Source of the DNA: Halisarca cf. caerulea
Lineage: Eukaryota > Porifera > Demospongiae > Chondrillida > Halisarcidae
Length of the DNA: 64,000 bases
NCBI GenBank assembly: GCA_963170055.1
Contig: CAUJGJ010000012.1
Coordinates: forward strand, 90,339 to 154,338
Direction: 5' to 3'
Position 1 is the first letter of the stretch; each line of letters starts with the position of its first letter. The notes beneath the pieces are model-generated. The model was given only the letters and a program-made list of their open reading frames with translations, was not told the DNA's origin and did no database searches. Shown one piece after another: positions 30,401 through 43,000 of the stretch. The translations under genes were made by a program, and so were the position numbers.

Positions 30401-33400
30401 AAAAATTTGAGGGAAGGTTGTGAAACAGAGTTTTGGGTAGAAACAGAAGGTGCTGGAGAGGGCACACTCAGCTTTACCATTACTGGACCAAAAGGTCCCA
30501 TCACTGCCGGAAATTCCATGCATGTAGAGGATGATGGCAATGGCAAATGCCATGTATTTTATACTGCCCCAACAGCAGGTCAATATGTCATTGAAATACT
30601 GTTCAGTGGTCTTCATGTTGATGAGAGTCCCTACAATGTTCATGTGGCTCAGGATCGGCCTGATGCCTCCAAATGCCATGCTGAAGGTGATGGTATTACT
30701 GGAAAGAATTTGGAAGTGGGAAAGCCCTGTCAGTTTGCCGTGTTTACCAAAGGTGCAGGAAGAGGAAACCCCAGTGTTCACATTCGCAACAAATCTGGAC
30801 CTGTTCCTATTCAGTGTAAATCACTGGATGATAGTGTGTATGAATACTCCTACATGCCAGAAGAAGATGGAGAGTATGTAATCACTGTCAAGCATGGTGG
30901 AGAAAATATTCCAGGCAGTAGGTTCAAAGTGAATGTAGAACCCCCCACAGATCCATCTAAATGTGTGGCATCAGGACCAGGGTTGGAGCCTCAGGGAGTC
31001 AGAGTTGGCATTCCAACCAAATTCGAGGTTCGTACGAAGGATGCTGGACATGGTGATGTAGGTGTTGCCATTTCTGGCCCTGAAGGAATCCTGATACCTG
31101 AATGTACTACCTTTCCATACACATATGACTACACCTATGAAGCCAAGGTTCCCGGTACTTACACAGTCGATGTGCAGTATGCAAATGAGCACATTCCAAA
31201 TTCCCCATATACAGTAGCTGTAACTGACACAAACAAAGTGCGTATAACTGGTCCGGGGATGAATGGTGAGTTTCTTCCCATCAACGAGCCCCTAGAATAT
31301 TTCATTGATGCTCGTGAAGCTGGACCTGGAAAAGTAGGCTGCAGTGTTCAGGGTCCAATGCGTCCAGATGACTACGACCAGTCTGCTCCTAAGATCACAG
31401 ACAATGGAGATGGTACATTTTACATCCACTACACCCCTGTAGATGCTGGTCGTCTCAAGATGAATGCTACTTTTGCTGAAGCAGCGATTCCAGACACTCC
31501 CATTAAGCTCCACGTTTTCGATGCCAGTCAAGTCCTGGCAGAAGGAAAGGGCTTGGAGGACGGGAATGTTTCGGGCGAGCTGACAACATTTGGTGTGGAC
31601 ATGAGAAAAGGTGGAGAAGGTCGTCTGCATGTCAACATTGATGGTCCTTCTCGTACTCCGGTGACAGTAAAGGACCAGGCCAATAATATGGTCAAGTGTG
31701 AATACATACCTATGGATCCTGGTGAATACAATGTCAGTATTCTATGGGAAGGGATCCATATTCCCAGTAGTCCTTTCCACATCCATGTCCGACCAGCAAT
31801 TGACCCATCAGCTGTAGTTTGCTATGGAGAAGGTGTAGAAGGAGGTAATCTTTTCACGGATATGTGGGCAGAATTCTTTGTTGACTACAAGAAGGCTGGG
31901 AAAGGGGAACTTCAAGTCCAAGTGAAGGGTCCTGGAGGAGGTGAGGAACTGCAGATGGAGGATTTAGAGGAAGGCTTGTGCAAGGTGAAGTATTACATTG
32001 ATCCTGATGAAGCCGGAGAGTATACAGTTGAAGTTATGTTTGCTGACCAACCTGTTCCTGGCAGTCCATTCAAAGTAGATGCCGCTTGGAAAACTGACCC
32101 ATCTCGTGTGAAAGCATTTGGACCTGGATTGGAAGGAGGTTTGGCTGGTGAATGGGTTGATTTTACCATTGACATGTCAAAAGCTGGCAGTGGTAACCTG
32201 GATGTTTCTATTGAAGGCCCAAGTGAATCTGAAGCCAATGTGGATGATTTAGGTGACGGAACAGCAATTGTGAAGTACAACCCATTGGAACCAGGCGAAT
32301 ATACAGTAAATGTTTCGTTTGCTGAGGAAAATATTCCTGGCTCTCCATTCACCCCTGCCTTTCTGCCTCGTGCTGATTCAAGTAAAGTGAAAGTTTATGG
32401 ACCAGGTATTCAGCTGTATGGGGTAAAAGTAGGGGATTCTGGCGATTTCACAGTTGATACCTCAGAAGCTGGGCTTGGAGCCCTTGATGTATATGTTGAT
32501 GGACCAAGCCAAGGTCCTTCACAAAGCTCAGGATCAAGGAGGGCTAGTACACCTACTGGTCATTCTGAATCAAAGGGGACTGTTAGAAGACGTGCAAACT
32601 CTTTCCGCTCCTCTGCTCGTCCGCATATCAACAATAACCAAGACGGTACTTATTCAGTGCTGTACAATCCTAGAAAAATTGGACCCTATCATGTATCAGT
32701 TACGTTTGAAGGAGAGGAGGTTGTGAATAGCCCCTTCCTTGTCAATGTATGTGACCCTTCAAAAGTGATTATTAAGGGTCCAGGTGTCAAGGGAGACAAA
32801 GTGCAGTGTGTCAATGAGCCCTTGGTGTATGCAGTGGACACCAGTTCAGCTGGATATGGCAAGCTGCAAGCTAATATTGATAGTCCAGAAGAAGCTGTTG
32901 AAGAAGTGTGTATTGACAAGACTGCTGATGACAAGTATATGATCAAGTACACACCAAGTGCCGTTGGACCTCACAAGCTCAATGTAGAATATGGAGAGAC
33001 GGCGATACCAAAAAGCCCTGTTGAAGTGGAGATTGTTGATCCCAGCAAAGTAGTTGTGTCGGGTGACTGTTTTGATGTGTTTACCAGAGTTGAAACTCCT
33101 GTAGCCTTCACAGTAAATGCTACCGAAGCTGGCGAAGGGGTGCTTGGTGTGAACATGGAGGGACCGGCAGAAGCAGAAGTTACTTCATCCAAACAGGATG
33201 ATGGAACAGTGGATTTTGTTTTTAACCCTACTACAGCTGGACAGTATCAGGTTGATTTTACCTATTCAGGTATCCCTGTGCCAGGTTCCCCGAATACCAT
33301 CAATGTATATGACCCATCCAAGGTGACTGCCAGTGGACCAGGGATCACAGGAGAAGGCACACGTGTGGGAGAACCAGCCAAAGTCATTGTGGACACCACT

Positions 33401-34756
33401 GATGCTGGCAAAGCTCCACTGTCTGCTGTTGTCAAATTTCCCAATGGGGAAGAGTCCACATTGGAGTTGCAGCCAGAGGATGAAACACCTGACGTTTATA
33501 CTGGTGAATATTTTGCTGAGAATCCAGGGTTTTATGAAGTTGAAGTAGCTTATAATGATGACCCTATACCAGATTCTCCTTTCAAAGTGCCATTTGTTGA
33601 TCCTGAAGCTGTTGAAGTAAAAACTCCAGAGGTTGATGAGGAGATAGCTGCAGAGTGGGTAGATGGAGTCGAATCATCCACAGGTCTACCACCCATTTTT
33701 GCTACTGTGGATGAACCTACTCTGATTGACATTTACACCAATGATGCAGGTCCAGGTGTAGTGGATGCTGAATTCAAGCCAATGAAAAATGTAGAAGTGC
33801 CTGTAGACTATGAACTAACTGAAGTTGAGCCAGATCATTTTAATTTGCTTTTCACACCACATGAGCCAACTGATGTGGAAATGGGAATATACTACAATGG
33901 ATTTGAAACTCGCCCACCACAAAAGATTGTTGTTTCAGATCCTAAAGCATGTAAAGCCTATGGTCCAGGTCTACAATCAGGGATTTTTGCTAATGAAGAA
34001 ACCCACTTCTTTGTTGAAACGGAGAATGCTGGTCCAGGAAAGATTTCGGCCACTTTCAGTGCTATGGATGGAGTCAAGGAATCTTGTGATATTGAACCTT
34101 GTGGAGATAATAAATATAAGGTTTCCTATACGCCTGTGACTGCTGGAAATCACACTGTCGCTGTGGAATATTCCAAGCATGACATCCAAGACAGTCCTTT
34201 TACAGTGGGTGTCTGCAACCCATATGCTGTTAAAGCATTTGGAAAAGGCCTGGAATCAGCCATAGTCGGTGAAGAAGCTGAATTTACTGTTGATACAACA
34301 GAAGCTGGTGAGGGTGCTCTTGGAATCCTTGTAGAAGGACCTCAGGAAACTTGTGTTGATTGTGTTGACAATAAAGATGGTGCTTTCCAATTCACTTACA
34401 CACCTGATGTTCCCGGTTATTATAATGTGACCGTTAAGTTTGCTGATGTGGAAATTCCAGACAGTCCCTTTCCAGTACGTGTTGAGAGACCTCCTCCTGA
34501 TGCCTCCAAGTGCATTGTTGGTGATATGGATCCTCCAGGTAGCTTTGTGGTTGATGCAACTCTAGCCGGTGGAAATGGATTGCTTGAGGTATCTGCTGCT
34601 GGTGAATTTGGACCTGCCAAATCTGTTTCTGTTGATCACATGGGAAAGTTTATGTTTAAGGTGAATTATGATGTCACGGAGCCAGGAGAGACAAACATTA
34701 ATGTGAAGTGGCATGGAGAACATGTTCCAGGAAGTCCTTTCTCAGTCTTTAAGTAG
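21495..34756 (+). CDS. FLN: Filamin, copy B (tandem paralogue)
   Basis: Actin cross-linker of the same design as copy A. Exons: 21495-21756, 21834-21997, 22075-22269, 29948-34756; 5430 nt, 1809 aa, with intron positions and phases identical to copy A (1, 0, 0). CH1 shows KKTFTRWCNEQL and FCDGLKLIRLL, the linker KLILGLVWTLILNYQI, and CH2 has WNDGIVVAALVDAMAPGLCPE and AEDWLGIPQ. One 4.8-kb exon encodes 16 filamin repeats. Repeat 9 has a Ser/Arg-rich insert (about residues 1058-1100) ending in the RRRxxSFRSSARPH motif shared with copy A. Introns 1 and 2 are under 80 bp; intron 3 is 7.7 kb and contains a piggyBac element. The reading frame of exon 4 stays open upstream to about 29807, including an in-frame ATG at 29858, which copy A does not allow. 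AATAAA at 34922 is a likely poly(A) signal. Confidence 0.95.
22319..22510. mobile_element. Small foldback element in filamin-B intron 3
   Basis: Bases about 22319-22385 and 22445-22510 are inverted repeats of about 65 bp. The left arm contains GATTATAATTCATTTGCCTCC and ATTGAATCATTTCTGA. The right arm contains TCAGAAATGATTCAAT and GGAGGTTAATGAATTATAATC. They are separated by a loop of about 60 bp. No coding capacity. Confidence 0.65.
22848..25397 (+). mobile_element. piggyBac DNA transposon
   Basis: A 2550-bp element. The left end CACATCTTGCACCATA (22848-22863) is the exact inverse of the right end TATGGTGCAAGATGTG (25382-25397). TTAA lies immediately outside both (22844-22847 and 25398-25401), the hallmark target duplication of piggyBac. 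Just inside the left end, the motif CCGTATGCGCCC occurs twice (about 22867 and 22908), a probable sub-terminal binding repeat. It carries a transposase gene (listed separately) in the same orientation as the host filamin gene and lies wholly within intron 3. Confidence 0.95.
23208..25101 (+). pseudogene. piggyBac transposase, frameshifted
   Basis: DDE-type (DDD) cut-and-paste transposase. Three consecutive open stretches in different frames (23208-24017, about 24014-24444, about 24448-25101) are collinear with one piggyBac transposase. The first carries an acidic N-terminus and the domain start (MKAFIGIHIIMGLVRYP). The second holds VDEGMIAYRGR and HVYFDNLFTSFELL, with the first two catalytic Asp. 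The third has SGVDLADQLRQYY with the third Asp, and a C-terminal Cys/His zinc-finger region (CVWCQKK, CSTCNVHLHRDACF). Breaks lie near 24011-24014 and 24445-24450; each looks like a one- or two-base change, so either recent decay or sequencing error is possible. An intact frame would be about 630 aa, in the usual family range. As read, it is not functional. Confidence 0.9.
25402..29947 (+). other. Remainder of filamin-B intron 3
   Basis: No host exon was recognised. A direct repeat of about 105 bp occurs at about 27755-27865 and 28107-28215 (both contain CTCTAATTTTTG, TTTCTAGTCTTTGACTC and CATGAAAGCT-like parts). A higher-GC block at 28440-28990 includes the duplicated phrase GTTCAGCCGACAAA and a perfect TGACGTCA (28939-28946). 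Short ORFs here (e.g. 28685-29074) have no recognisable family. Confidence 0.5.
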
Positions 34757-37106
34757 TTGGATTCATTCGAAGTACTGTAATGCTTAGCAGTTGATATATT
34801 CTAGGTTTCATTTTAGGACAGTTACATAATTTGAACTGAAATATAGTCTTACTATATCGTTATTGCCATTAGTTTTATAATTATGTACAATATTTCTGTA
34901 CTGATAACTATAATATGTTAGAATAAACTACACAATCCTGATCATTAATAACAGTTACTTAACGATTTGACGATTTGAGGATTATTATAAAGTTTATAAC
35001 ATTGTTTTAAGCATAGATATAAGTATGTATATATGCATGTGTCCGGCCATTATAATATTAGTATAATTTGAACTGAATGCATAATGAAGCCATATGGCAC
35101 ATGCAAGCATGCAGCTATATGTACAGGGCATGTAAAATTAATGACATTGTGGATATTATAATTATATGTAGATATATTGTATAATATTCAATTTCAACTA
35201 TAATTCTATAAATTTATATAAGACTATATATAGATATATTGAGTAAAACAAAACAAAACAAATTAACCCCGAAAAATTACAGTATATAGCATGTAATTCG
35301 ACAAAGTCACATGCACATATACAGAACCTATATACAGAACCCAAAATATAGACCAAGAGTTAAATTTCTGCAAGCAAACACTACTATTATAGTATTATCA
35401 TTATTATTTGCTGGCACAAATGATGATGGTGCTGAATCTTGTGTTTTTAATCTGCTTAGAATTCATTGCCATAAACACCAAGTGTTCCAATTCCTATAGG
35501 AATGAATACATGTATGGGTGCATGGAAGCAAGATCGTGGTACAGCGACTTCTTTGAATTAAATTCCTAGCTCTTTTCAGCCTGAATTTTACCACCTTGCC
35601 AGCCTCAGAGGCCACTATATAAGTGTAGGGTGGGCCAAAGGTGTATATCCGGTGACATCCCATGCAGCAAGGTCAGTGCACAGCCACATTTCCAAGGTAC
35701 CACTGTGACGCAATCTACACACTTTCCATCTGACCTAAAGAAACCTATAGGTTCCAGAATGTATGCAAGCTTAATTGTGCATTCTTAATCAGAATGTTGA
35801 GGGCGCTGCATGCCTAGGCCTTGGGTGGCACCCAACTCTCTGCCTACGTAGCCCATACACTCCAGAAGCATCTACCTCACTCCCCACACTGAGTACACTG
35901 GTGTGGAGTACAAAGAGGAGCTCAAAGCCTGCATGACGTCAATAGTATTGTCGTTCATCCACAAGCAAAGTAAAGAAAGTGGGGGGGTCTCCTGAGTGAC
36001 CCTGTGACTAAAAAGCTTCTTCCTTGCCTTATTGACCAGAGATGGAGGCAAGATACATGCTCATGGACAATGAAGAGGAGCCAGCAGCTGAAACAAAATG
36101 TGGATGTAGCAAGCATGGCCAAACTCCTGATGTCTAAGCTACCCACTCTAATGGAAGTGATCAAGGCTTGGCACCAAGCCATCACTCAAGTGGACATTAC
36201 AGATGGCCTCAAGGAGTGATCTCTAGATGTCATCAAGGTCTGGCAACAGGGAAGAAGCAACAAGACATGCATGGTGTTGTACATAGGACAGACAGAATCT
36301 TAGGCAAAGATACTTTATTCCTCAAAAGGCACATGTACAGAGCATCATAAGACATGCCCGGCGGAACCGGTCCGGTTGGTCAGGCCATGGCCGGACCATG
36401 CAATATTTAGGCAAGTCTTAAAAAAAGTCAGTTAAAGAGGCTCACATGAAGATCAAACTGATATTGTTACAGTAGATAATACCACAAATAACTTTTGCTG
36501 AATTGTAAACATAATTTACAGAGCTATCTTTACAAAAATATAGCCTTTCTGGAAAGAAATCGATTTGTGCTTTACAAGATTGCATGTTGGGTTAGCCATT
36601 TTTAACTGTGACACTCATTATTATGCGAATAGTAACTATAGGCTAAGTGGCGTGCCGACGGCATCTGCTATCCATGGCCTGACCAATTGCAAACACCTTC
36701 CACCAGTCCTGCATACGAGTGCCACAATCTCATGTAATCTCTCACCGACATTGTCTATAATATACTGTAGTACAGTGGACTGCATTAAAAAACACTGTTA
36801 CAAAGAACTTCTGCTTTTATAATAAAGAATAATTTGCTGATCGAGTCCAAGTTATGTACATACTTCATGTTACAACAATATTAATCATCTATGGCCCTAT
36901 TAAATACCTATAGCCTATGCTCATCTATAATAGACCTATCATTATGCATGTGTTATATCGATCCATATGCCCAGGCCATCCAGTTCTGCAAGTACAACCA
37001 TAAGCTTAATTTATAGCCCTACTTTGTTCTGGTGAATTTTGACAATTGACAATTTCATCTGTGCATTAATTATTTTTCCATTTTTAAATGGGTTATATAT
37101 GGTACT

Positions 37107-37107
<1 letters not shown>
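34757..37107 (+). other. Filamin-B 3' flank; no gene seen
   Basis: The first part is AT-rich 3' UTR/flank with AATAAA at 34922-34927 and A/T-rich tracts to about 35300. From about 35890 to 36340 the base composition is more coding-like, but frames are short and no family was recognised. This may be a decayed transposon piece. Nothing else can be supported. Confidence 0.4.
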
Positions 37108-37142
<35 letters not shown>

Positions 37143-37740
37143 GAGCCCTCGGGACTACACAGATCAGATGGTAAACGGCCTGATGGCATGTCCATGGTCC
37201 CCTGATCACAGGGAAAGTTCCTTTTGTAGGATGCCACTTGTACTGATATCCTTTGTGCTTCCAACCTGCACCAGCCCATCTCAAGTTCCAGCAGTGCAGC
37301 AGCTCATGCATGCAGAAGTGCTCAAGACCAGCAAGTATGCCCAGCTGGGCTCATCCTATCTGTTCATCCCAATCGCAGTTGAGACGTTCGGCCATTTTGG
37401 TCCACAAGTCCGAGATCTTGAGAAACCTTGGCCAGAGGCTGAAGACAGATCGACCCCATGCATGAGTTTCTCATCCAAAGTATATCTATCGCCATCCAAA
37501 GTGGTAATGCTCAGTCAGTGTTGCATGGGCTCTCTAGCTTCTACCATCAGCTAGGCCAGACGAGGCTATCTGCTTCTTTGAGCAGTATAGCTGAGGCAAT
37601 TGATTTCTGCTTGATTGCATATTGTTACTGTTATTATTATGTGTATGTGTACATATGTGTAACTGTATTATTATATAATAATTATTACATAGTAATAATT
37701 GCTCTTCCTTGTATATTATCATAAATAATAATAATAATTG
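37108..37740 (+). mobile_element. Retrotransposon RT tail fragment, unit 1 of the array
   Basis: It starts after an (ATA)n tract (37108-37140). Read with frame changes on the plus strand it gives RSDGKRPDGMSMVPWS, LWDATCTDIL-like, IPIAVETFGHFGPQ and IQSISIAIQSGNAQSVLHGL. These are the conserved C-terminal blocks of a non-LTR-type reverse transcriptase polyprotein common in basal animals (RPDG..W, WDATC.DT, P.A.ETSG, QR.S.A.QRGNA). The unit ends in TAA/ATA repeats at about 37722-37740. Broken by several frameshifts and stops. Confidence 0.65.
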
Positions 37741-38586
37741 TTGGCCTAAGAGTGGGAGCAATGATTTGTCAACCTCACATTTGTGATTTGTGTGGTAAGG
37801 ATGCAGATTCATTTGGCCACCACGGATTGTCCAGCAGATCAAGTCATGCAAGGTCGATCGGCTCGTCGCCATGCTCTGAACACCATCATTTCCCGCTCTT
37901 TGGCAGCTGCTAGCGTTCCTTCTCGCCTAGAACCAACTGGACTCCATGCATCGTTCTGATGGAAATCGCCCCGATGCATTACCATTACTCCATGGTCAGA
38001 GGGGAGGTTTATTATGTGGGATGCCACCTGTGTAGATACCTTCTGCCAATCCCACAAGAGAAGATGCGCTACATGCAGAGGCAGGAGCAGTGTCTGCCTA
38101 TGCTGAGGAAGAAAAGAAGAAGAAGTATGTACATCTCAGCCACAGCTACTTTTTCCAACCTGTTGCCGTGGAAACATCAGGCTCAGTTGGAGTGGAGTCT
38201 ATGGCCTTCTTGAAGGACCTTGGCCACCGTGTGATAATGGCCACAGGAGAGCCTCAGTCCTTTTCTTTCCTCATGCAGAGGCTTGCGGTTGCTGTTCAAG
38301 TGGGGAATGCAATTTCGGTGCTGGGCACCCTAATTGGCTCTTGTGATGCTGAGGTCTAACTAGCTAGTTTTAATGATTATTAGTTATTCTTAATATTTTG
38401 CTTGCATAATGCTTGTATGTAATGTTTAAGTAGTATGTGTACCTCATTTTCTCTATATTATTGTAGTCATCTTTGATCAATTGTTGTTTATTGGCCTCAC
38501 ACGATATTCACTTTTAATTTCCATGCATATTTTAATCAGTATCATATTATTAATTTTATGTAACAGTAAACCTGCTCCAAATCACT

Positions 38587-38617
<31 letters not shown>

Positions 38618-38620
38618 TAA
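37741..38620 (+). mobile_element. RT tail fragment, unit 2 of the array
   Basis: This longer copy starts further 5'. It has a Cys/His motif (CDLCGKDADSFGHHGLSSR), then EEEKKKKYVHLSHSYFFQP, VAVETSGSVGVESMAFLKDL and FLMQRLAVAVQVGNAISVLG before a stop at 38359. About 230 bp of 3' non-coding sequence follow and it ends in an ATA/TAA microsatellite (about 38586-38620). Confidence 0.65.
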
Positions 38621-38625
38621 CAAGA

Positions 38626-39000
38626 AGATGGCCACAGGAGAGTCTCAGTCCTTTTCTTTCCTCATGCAGAGGCTTGGGGTTGCTGTTCAAGTGGGGAACG
38701 CAATTTCGGTGCTGGGCACCCTTGGCTCTTGTGATGCTGAGGTCTAAGTAGCTAGTTTTAATTAATGATTATTAGTTATTGTTATTATTTCTGCTTGATG
38801 CTTGTATGTAATGTTTAAGTAGTATGTGTACCTCATTTTCTCTATATTATTGTAGTCATCTTTGATCAATTGTTGTTTATTGGCCTCACATGACATTCAC
38901 TTTTAATTTCCATGCATATTTTAATCATTATCATATTTAATTTTATGTAACAAAATAATAATAATAACAATAATAATAATAATAATTGTGATTGTGATAA
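38626..39000 (+). mobile_element. RT tail fragment, unit 3 (near-duplicate of the end of unit 2)
   Basis: From ATGGCCACAGGAGAG onward it repeats 38236-38570 almost base for base, with small indels (e.g. loss of AAT in the CTAATTGG segment). It codes for FLMQRLGVAVQVGNAISVLG and closes with another TAA/AAT microsatellite at about 38945-38985. Confidence 0.7.
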
Positions 39001-39061
39001 TTGTAATTGTGAATAATAATAATTGTAATTGTAATTGTGAATAATAATAATAAACAATAAT

Positions 39062-39590
39062 AATTGTGGATATGGCCGACAAAAGTGCGGGCTCAGTAGC
39101 TGCTATGGCTGAGGACAGAAAGAAGAAGATATACGAGGCCCTTGCTGCTTTTCATTGTTTTGTACCCATCGCAATTGAGACCTCAGGAGTTTTGGACCAG
39201 AGACAAAGTGTTTTCTGACCAGCCTGTCCTCACGAATAAGAGCCCTTATACTCATGATGACATGGCCTATTGCCATATGCATCTTGCCCAACGACTGTCC
39301 GTTGCTGTTCAAAAGGGCAATACATTGTCCATCCGTGGATCAATGCAATAGACTACTTTTTTGTGTTTTGTTTGTTTTGTTGTTGTCTTTCGTTTATTTG
39401 ATTGTTGTGTTCTTTTTTTTCTTTGGATGTATGTTGTAGGTGTACTGTTTTGTTTCTGTATGCATATACATGTGTTAGTTATGGTATAATAATAATAATG
39501 TGTTTTGTATTATACCATATTATACTTATCACCATCATCATCATTGTAAAATGATATTGTATGTTCATAATAATAATAATAACAATAATA
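39062..39590 (+). mobile_element. RT tail fragment, unit 4
   Basis: It encodes AEDRKKKIYEALAAFHCFVP, IAIETSGVL and, after a frameshift, LAQRLSVAVQKGNTLSIRGS. A stop, a T-rich 3' region and TAA/AAC repeats (about 39570-39590) follow. It is a different subtype from units 2-3 but shares the same protein blocks. Confidence 0.6.
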
Positions 39591-39990
39591 ATGTTTTCTG
39601 ACCAGCCTGTCCTCACGAATATATTATAAGAGCCCTTACTCATGATGACATGGCCTATTGCCATCTTGCCCAATTGCAACGACTGTCCGTGGCTGTTCAA
39701 AAGGGCAATACATTGTCCGTCCGAGGATCAATGCAATAGACTACTTTTTTTATGTTTTGTTTGTTTTGTTGTTGTCTTTCGTTTATTTGATTGTTTTGTT
39801 TTTTCTTTGGATGTATGTTGTAGGTGTACTGTTTTGTTTCTGTATGCATATACATGTGTTAGTTATAATATTATAATATTAATAACATTTTTCTTATCAC
39901 AATAATTTATTTTAAATAATAATAATAATATTACATATAGATTGTGTACATATAATTATAATAATATTGAAATAAAAATAATAATAATAA
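39591..39990 (+). mobile_element. RT tail fragment, unit 5 (near-duplicate of unit 4)
   Basis: Bases 39595-39875 repeat 39216-39485 closely (GTTTTCTGACCAGCCTGTCCTC through the GTAGGTGTACTG segment), including the same 3' region. It ends in several TAA/ATA runs to about 39990. 5'-truncated like the others. Confidence 0.65.
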
Positions 39991-40085
39991 TATTATATTA
40001 ATTATAATAATATTGAAATAATATTTTAGAACTATAACTTACCAGCAGTACTCATTACTGTAATATATTTCATAAGAGCAGTTCA

Positions 40086-43000
40086 TTACACCAAATACTC
40101 ACGCGGGAAATGTACACGGAAAAAGGCAACAGGCCCCATTTTCAGGGTTGCAGCCACATAGCAATGGTCCTCAAGTTCTTCCACACTCATGTACTTGACT
40201 TGAGACTGGAGGTCAAATGATGCTAAAGGTTGACCACTATCAGTCTCCCAAAGTCTAATGGTACCATCTCGTGATCCTGACAACAAGAGTTTATTGTCAA
40301 GTATGGCCTGCAGGCACATTACCGCATGGGTGTGTCCACAGAAATCATAACCCAGTTGCCCAGATGTAGCATCCCATAATCTAAGCTGTTCTTTTGCACA
40401 GTGTGCACCAGCTATCACTTTGCAACCTTCCATAGCAGTAGTTAAAACCAAGCATTTCACACTATCTCCATATGTTATAATTTTCAGACATGCTTCACTT
40501 TGAGTGCACCAGATCCGTAGAGTATGGTCATCACTTCCTGATATAATTTTATCATTTTTATCAGTGATAGAAACACACCCAACAGTCTTTTGATGGCCTA
40601 CAAATGTACTAACAGGCTTTAAGGCAAATGAAGACAATTTCGGGGCCTTCCACAAGCATACAGTGGTATCAAGAGAGCCTGAAACCATGAGCAATTCATC
40701 TTGTGAGAAAATCACACACTTAACTTCCTTACTATGTCTTTCATAAGTACCAAGTAGTTTCAAATCAACAGACCATAGCTGTATAGCTCCACATTTATGA
40801 GAGGTAACCACATAACCAGTCCCTAAGAAACAAAGATCAGTTATAGCCGTTTTTCCTTTCGAACACTTAACATGAGTCGCATTTCCACTCCTTATATTGG
40901 AAAGATTCCAACAGAATAATTGACAATTATTACTTGCAGCTGCAAATAGCAAATTAGGCTTGCCAAAACAAATGGCAGATATGGGGGTAGTATAAGTAAA
41001 CAAGCAATGGCCTGTTCTCAAATCCCATATCTTTAGAGCATCTTCAGCACCAGAAATGGCTAGTCCAAAAGGTGTAGTCACAATACAACCAGGTTGCTTA
41101 GTGTGTTGAACAGGTTGTGGCAACTGTAGGTGATCTCTTTTATAAGCTTTCCAGATTTTTAAGGTTTTGTCATTAGAGCCTGATACAACTATAATTTCAC
41201 CTTTTAAGCGAACAAGATTAACACAAGATATCCATGAAGAATGCCCTTCAAGAGTTTGGACACAGTCACAAGATGATATATTCCACACCTTAAGTGTGTC
41301 ATCTTTTGATCCCGTCACAAAGAGGCCACCAACAAGTGGAGAGACACACCAGATTGCACTGGAATGCCCAACCAAGACAAACATGCACACCTCATTCTGA
41401 GGATTCCATACTCGAGCGCTGCCATCCAGTGAACCACTTACAAGTGTTGGGTGACTCAAATCTTCGCAGACAAAACTCATACACTGAATGCTTTTGGTGT
41501 GACCCTGGAGAGTAGAGATAGTGGATAGCTGGGGGAGATTCCAAACAAAAATATCTCCATCTTTAAAGGCAATGGCAAGATAATTTGACTGGGGATCACT
41601 ACCCTCACCCACTGCTACACAACTGACACCATTCACAATAGTTCTCAATGAGGAGCTCAGAGTCAGAGTGTGGCTATCAAAAATCATTGGTGTTCCATTG
41701 ACTGGTACTGTTAAGAACCATTGACCTTTGTTTACAAAGGAAATCGATTGAATTTCAACAGTAAATAAATCCTGCATAGCACATAGAACAGAAGCACCAG
41801 GTACAGCCAATACATAGATACTACCACTAACTAGCCCAACTACACAGTAGCATTTGAATGCATTAGCTGCCAAGCATGATATTCTATCATTGAATGTAAA
41901 ATGGCCAGCTTCTCCTCCTGTGACAACATTCCATAGGACTAGATTGCAGTCACATGCTCCTATGATATAATCATTGCAGATCACATGTATTACTTGAGAC
42001 GACAGTCCTGAAATTGAAAGTGAGTGAGTGATTTGTACACAGTCTAAAGATTGTATGTCCCAAATATTAAACGTGCCACCACCAGATATTCCTTTAGAAC
42101 ATGAGACCATTAGGTTGCGGTCAGGTGATACAGACACTGATTGTACGAGACCTGCATGCCCGGATAAGGTAGTCACTAAAGGTCCCCCTGGGCAAACAAG
42201 CGACTGATTAAGTGGCAGAAACTGGAAGCTGGTTGCATGATGTATCCAGTGTCTTGCTTCCTGTAACAAGATGAAAATGTTAGGATAAAGATCATTCTGC
42301 AAGTCATTCAATCGCCCAAGAAGTTGCTCAGCTAAAGACATTGGGTGTGCTTTGAGTCTGTATGCTGAAAGCAATAAGGTGTCTCGAATGATGGAAACCT
42401 CTGGGTCAGAAGCTACAGATAAACACAAACCATAATCTTGTACTAAATCCTCAACAGACAATCCATGAAGTTTGTCAAGAATCCATGAAAATTTGCAAAA
42501 TACCAGGCTCTTTGATTTGCTTGAACTCTCACAAAAAATCAAATGGAAAGGTAGCTCATCCAGCTTGCGCAAATTGTAGGTTTTCTCAGAGAATTTATTA
42601 GGCTGCTTTGCTACACATCGTGCTGCTTGGGGGAGTGACAAATTGCGGCAAGAGAGAGTAATTGGTTTAAACTCATTATCACTCCAAACTCCAGTGAAAA
42701 AAGAAGCTAACCCAGTGTGGCAAGCTTTCCTGTCTTTAGGTGATTCCAAATATCGCTTTTTGGCAGCTTCTACAAACTGCCTGTGAAACCAAGTAAGAAC
42801 ACTTTTCCCTCCAGCTGAACGTTGTACCAAATAATCACCAACAAAATACCGAATACGACTCCAAAGCAAGGATGGCAATCGAACAACATCATTACTAGGT
42901 GGGTCCCAGTATTGGTAGACAGAATTGAGGACCTCATCATCGAGTGACAACACATCCTCCAGTTCAGCTTCACTTAGCCCACTGCGGGATGCTGTGAGGT

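Noticed and set aside
35955..36350. Host gene downstream of filamin B
   Set aside because: Short overlapping frames on both strands, no splice-consistent model and no recognisable domain.
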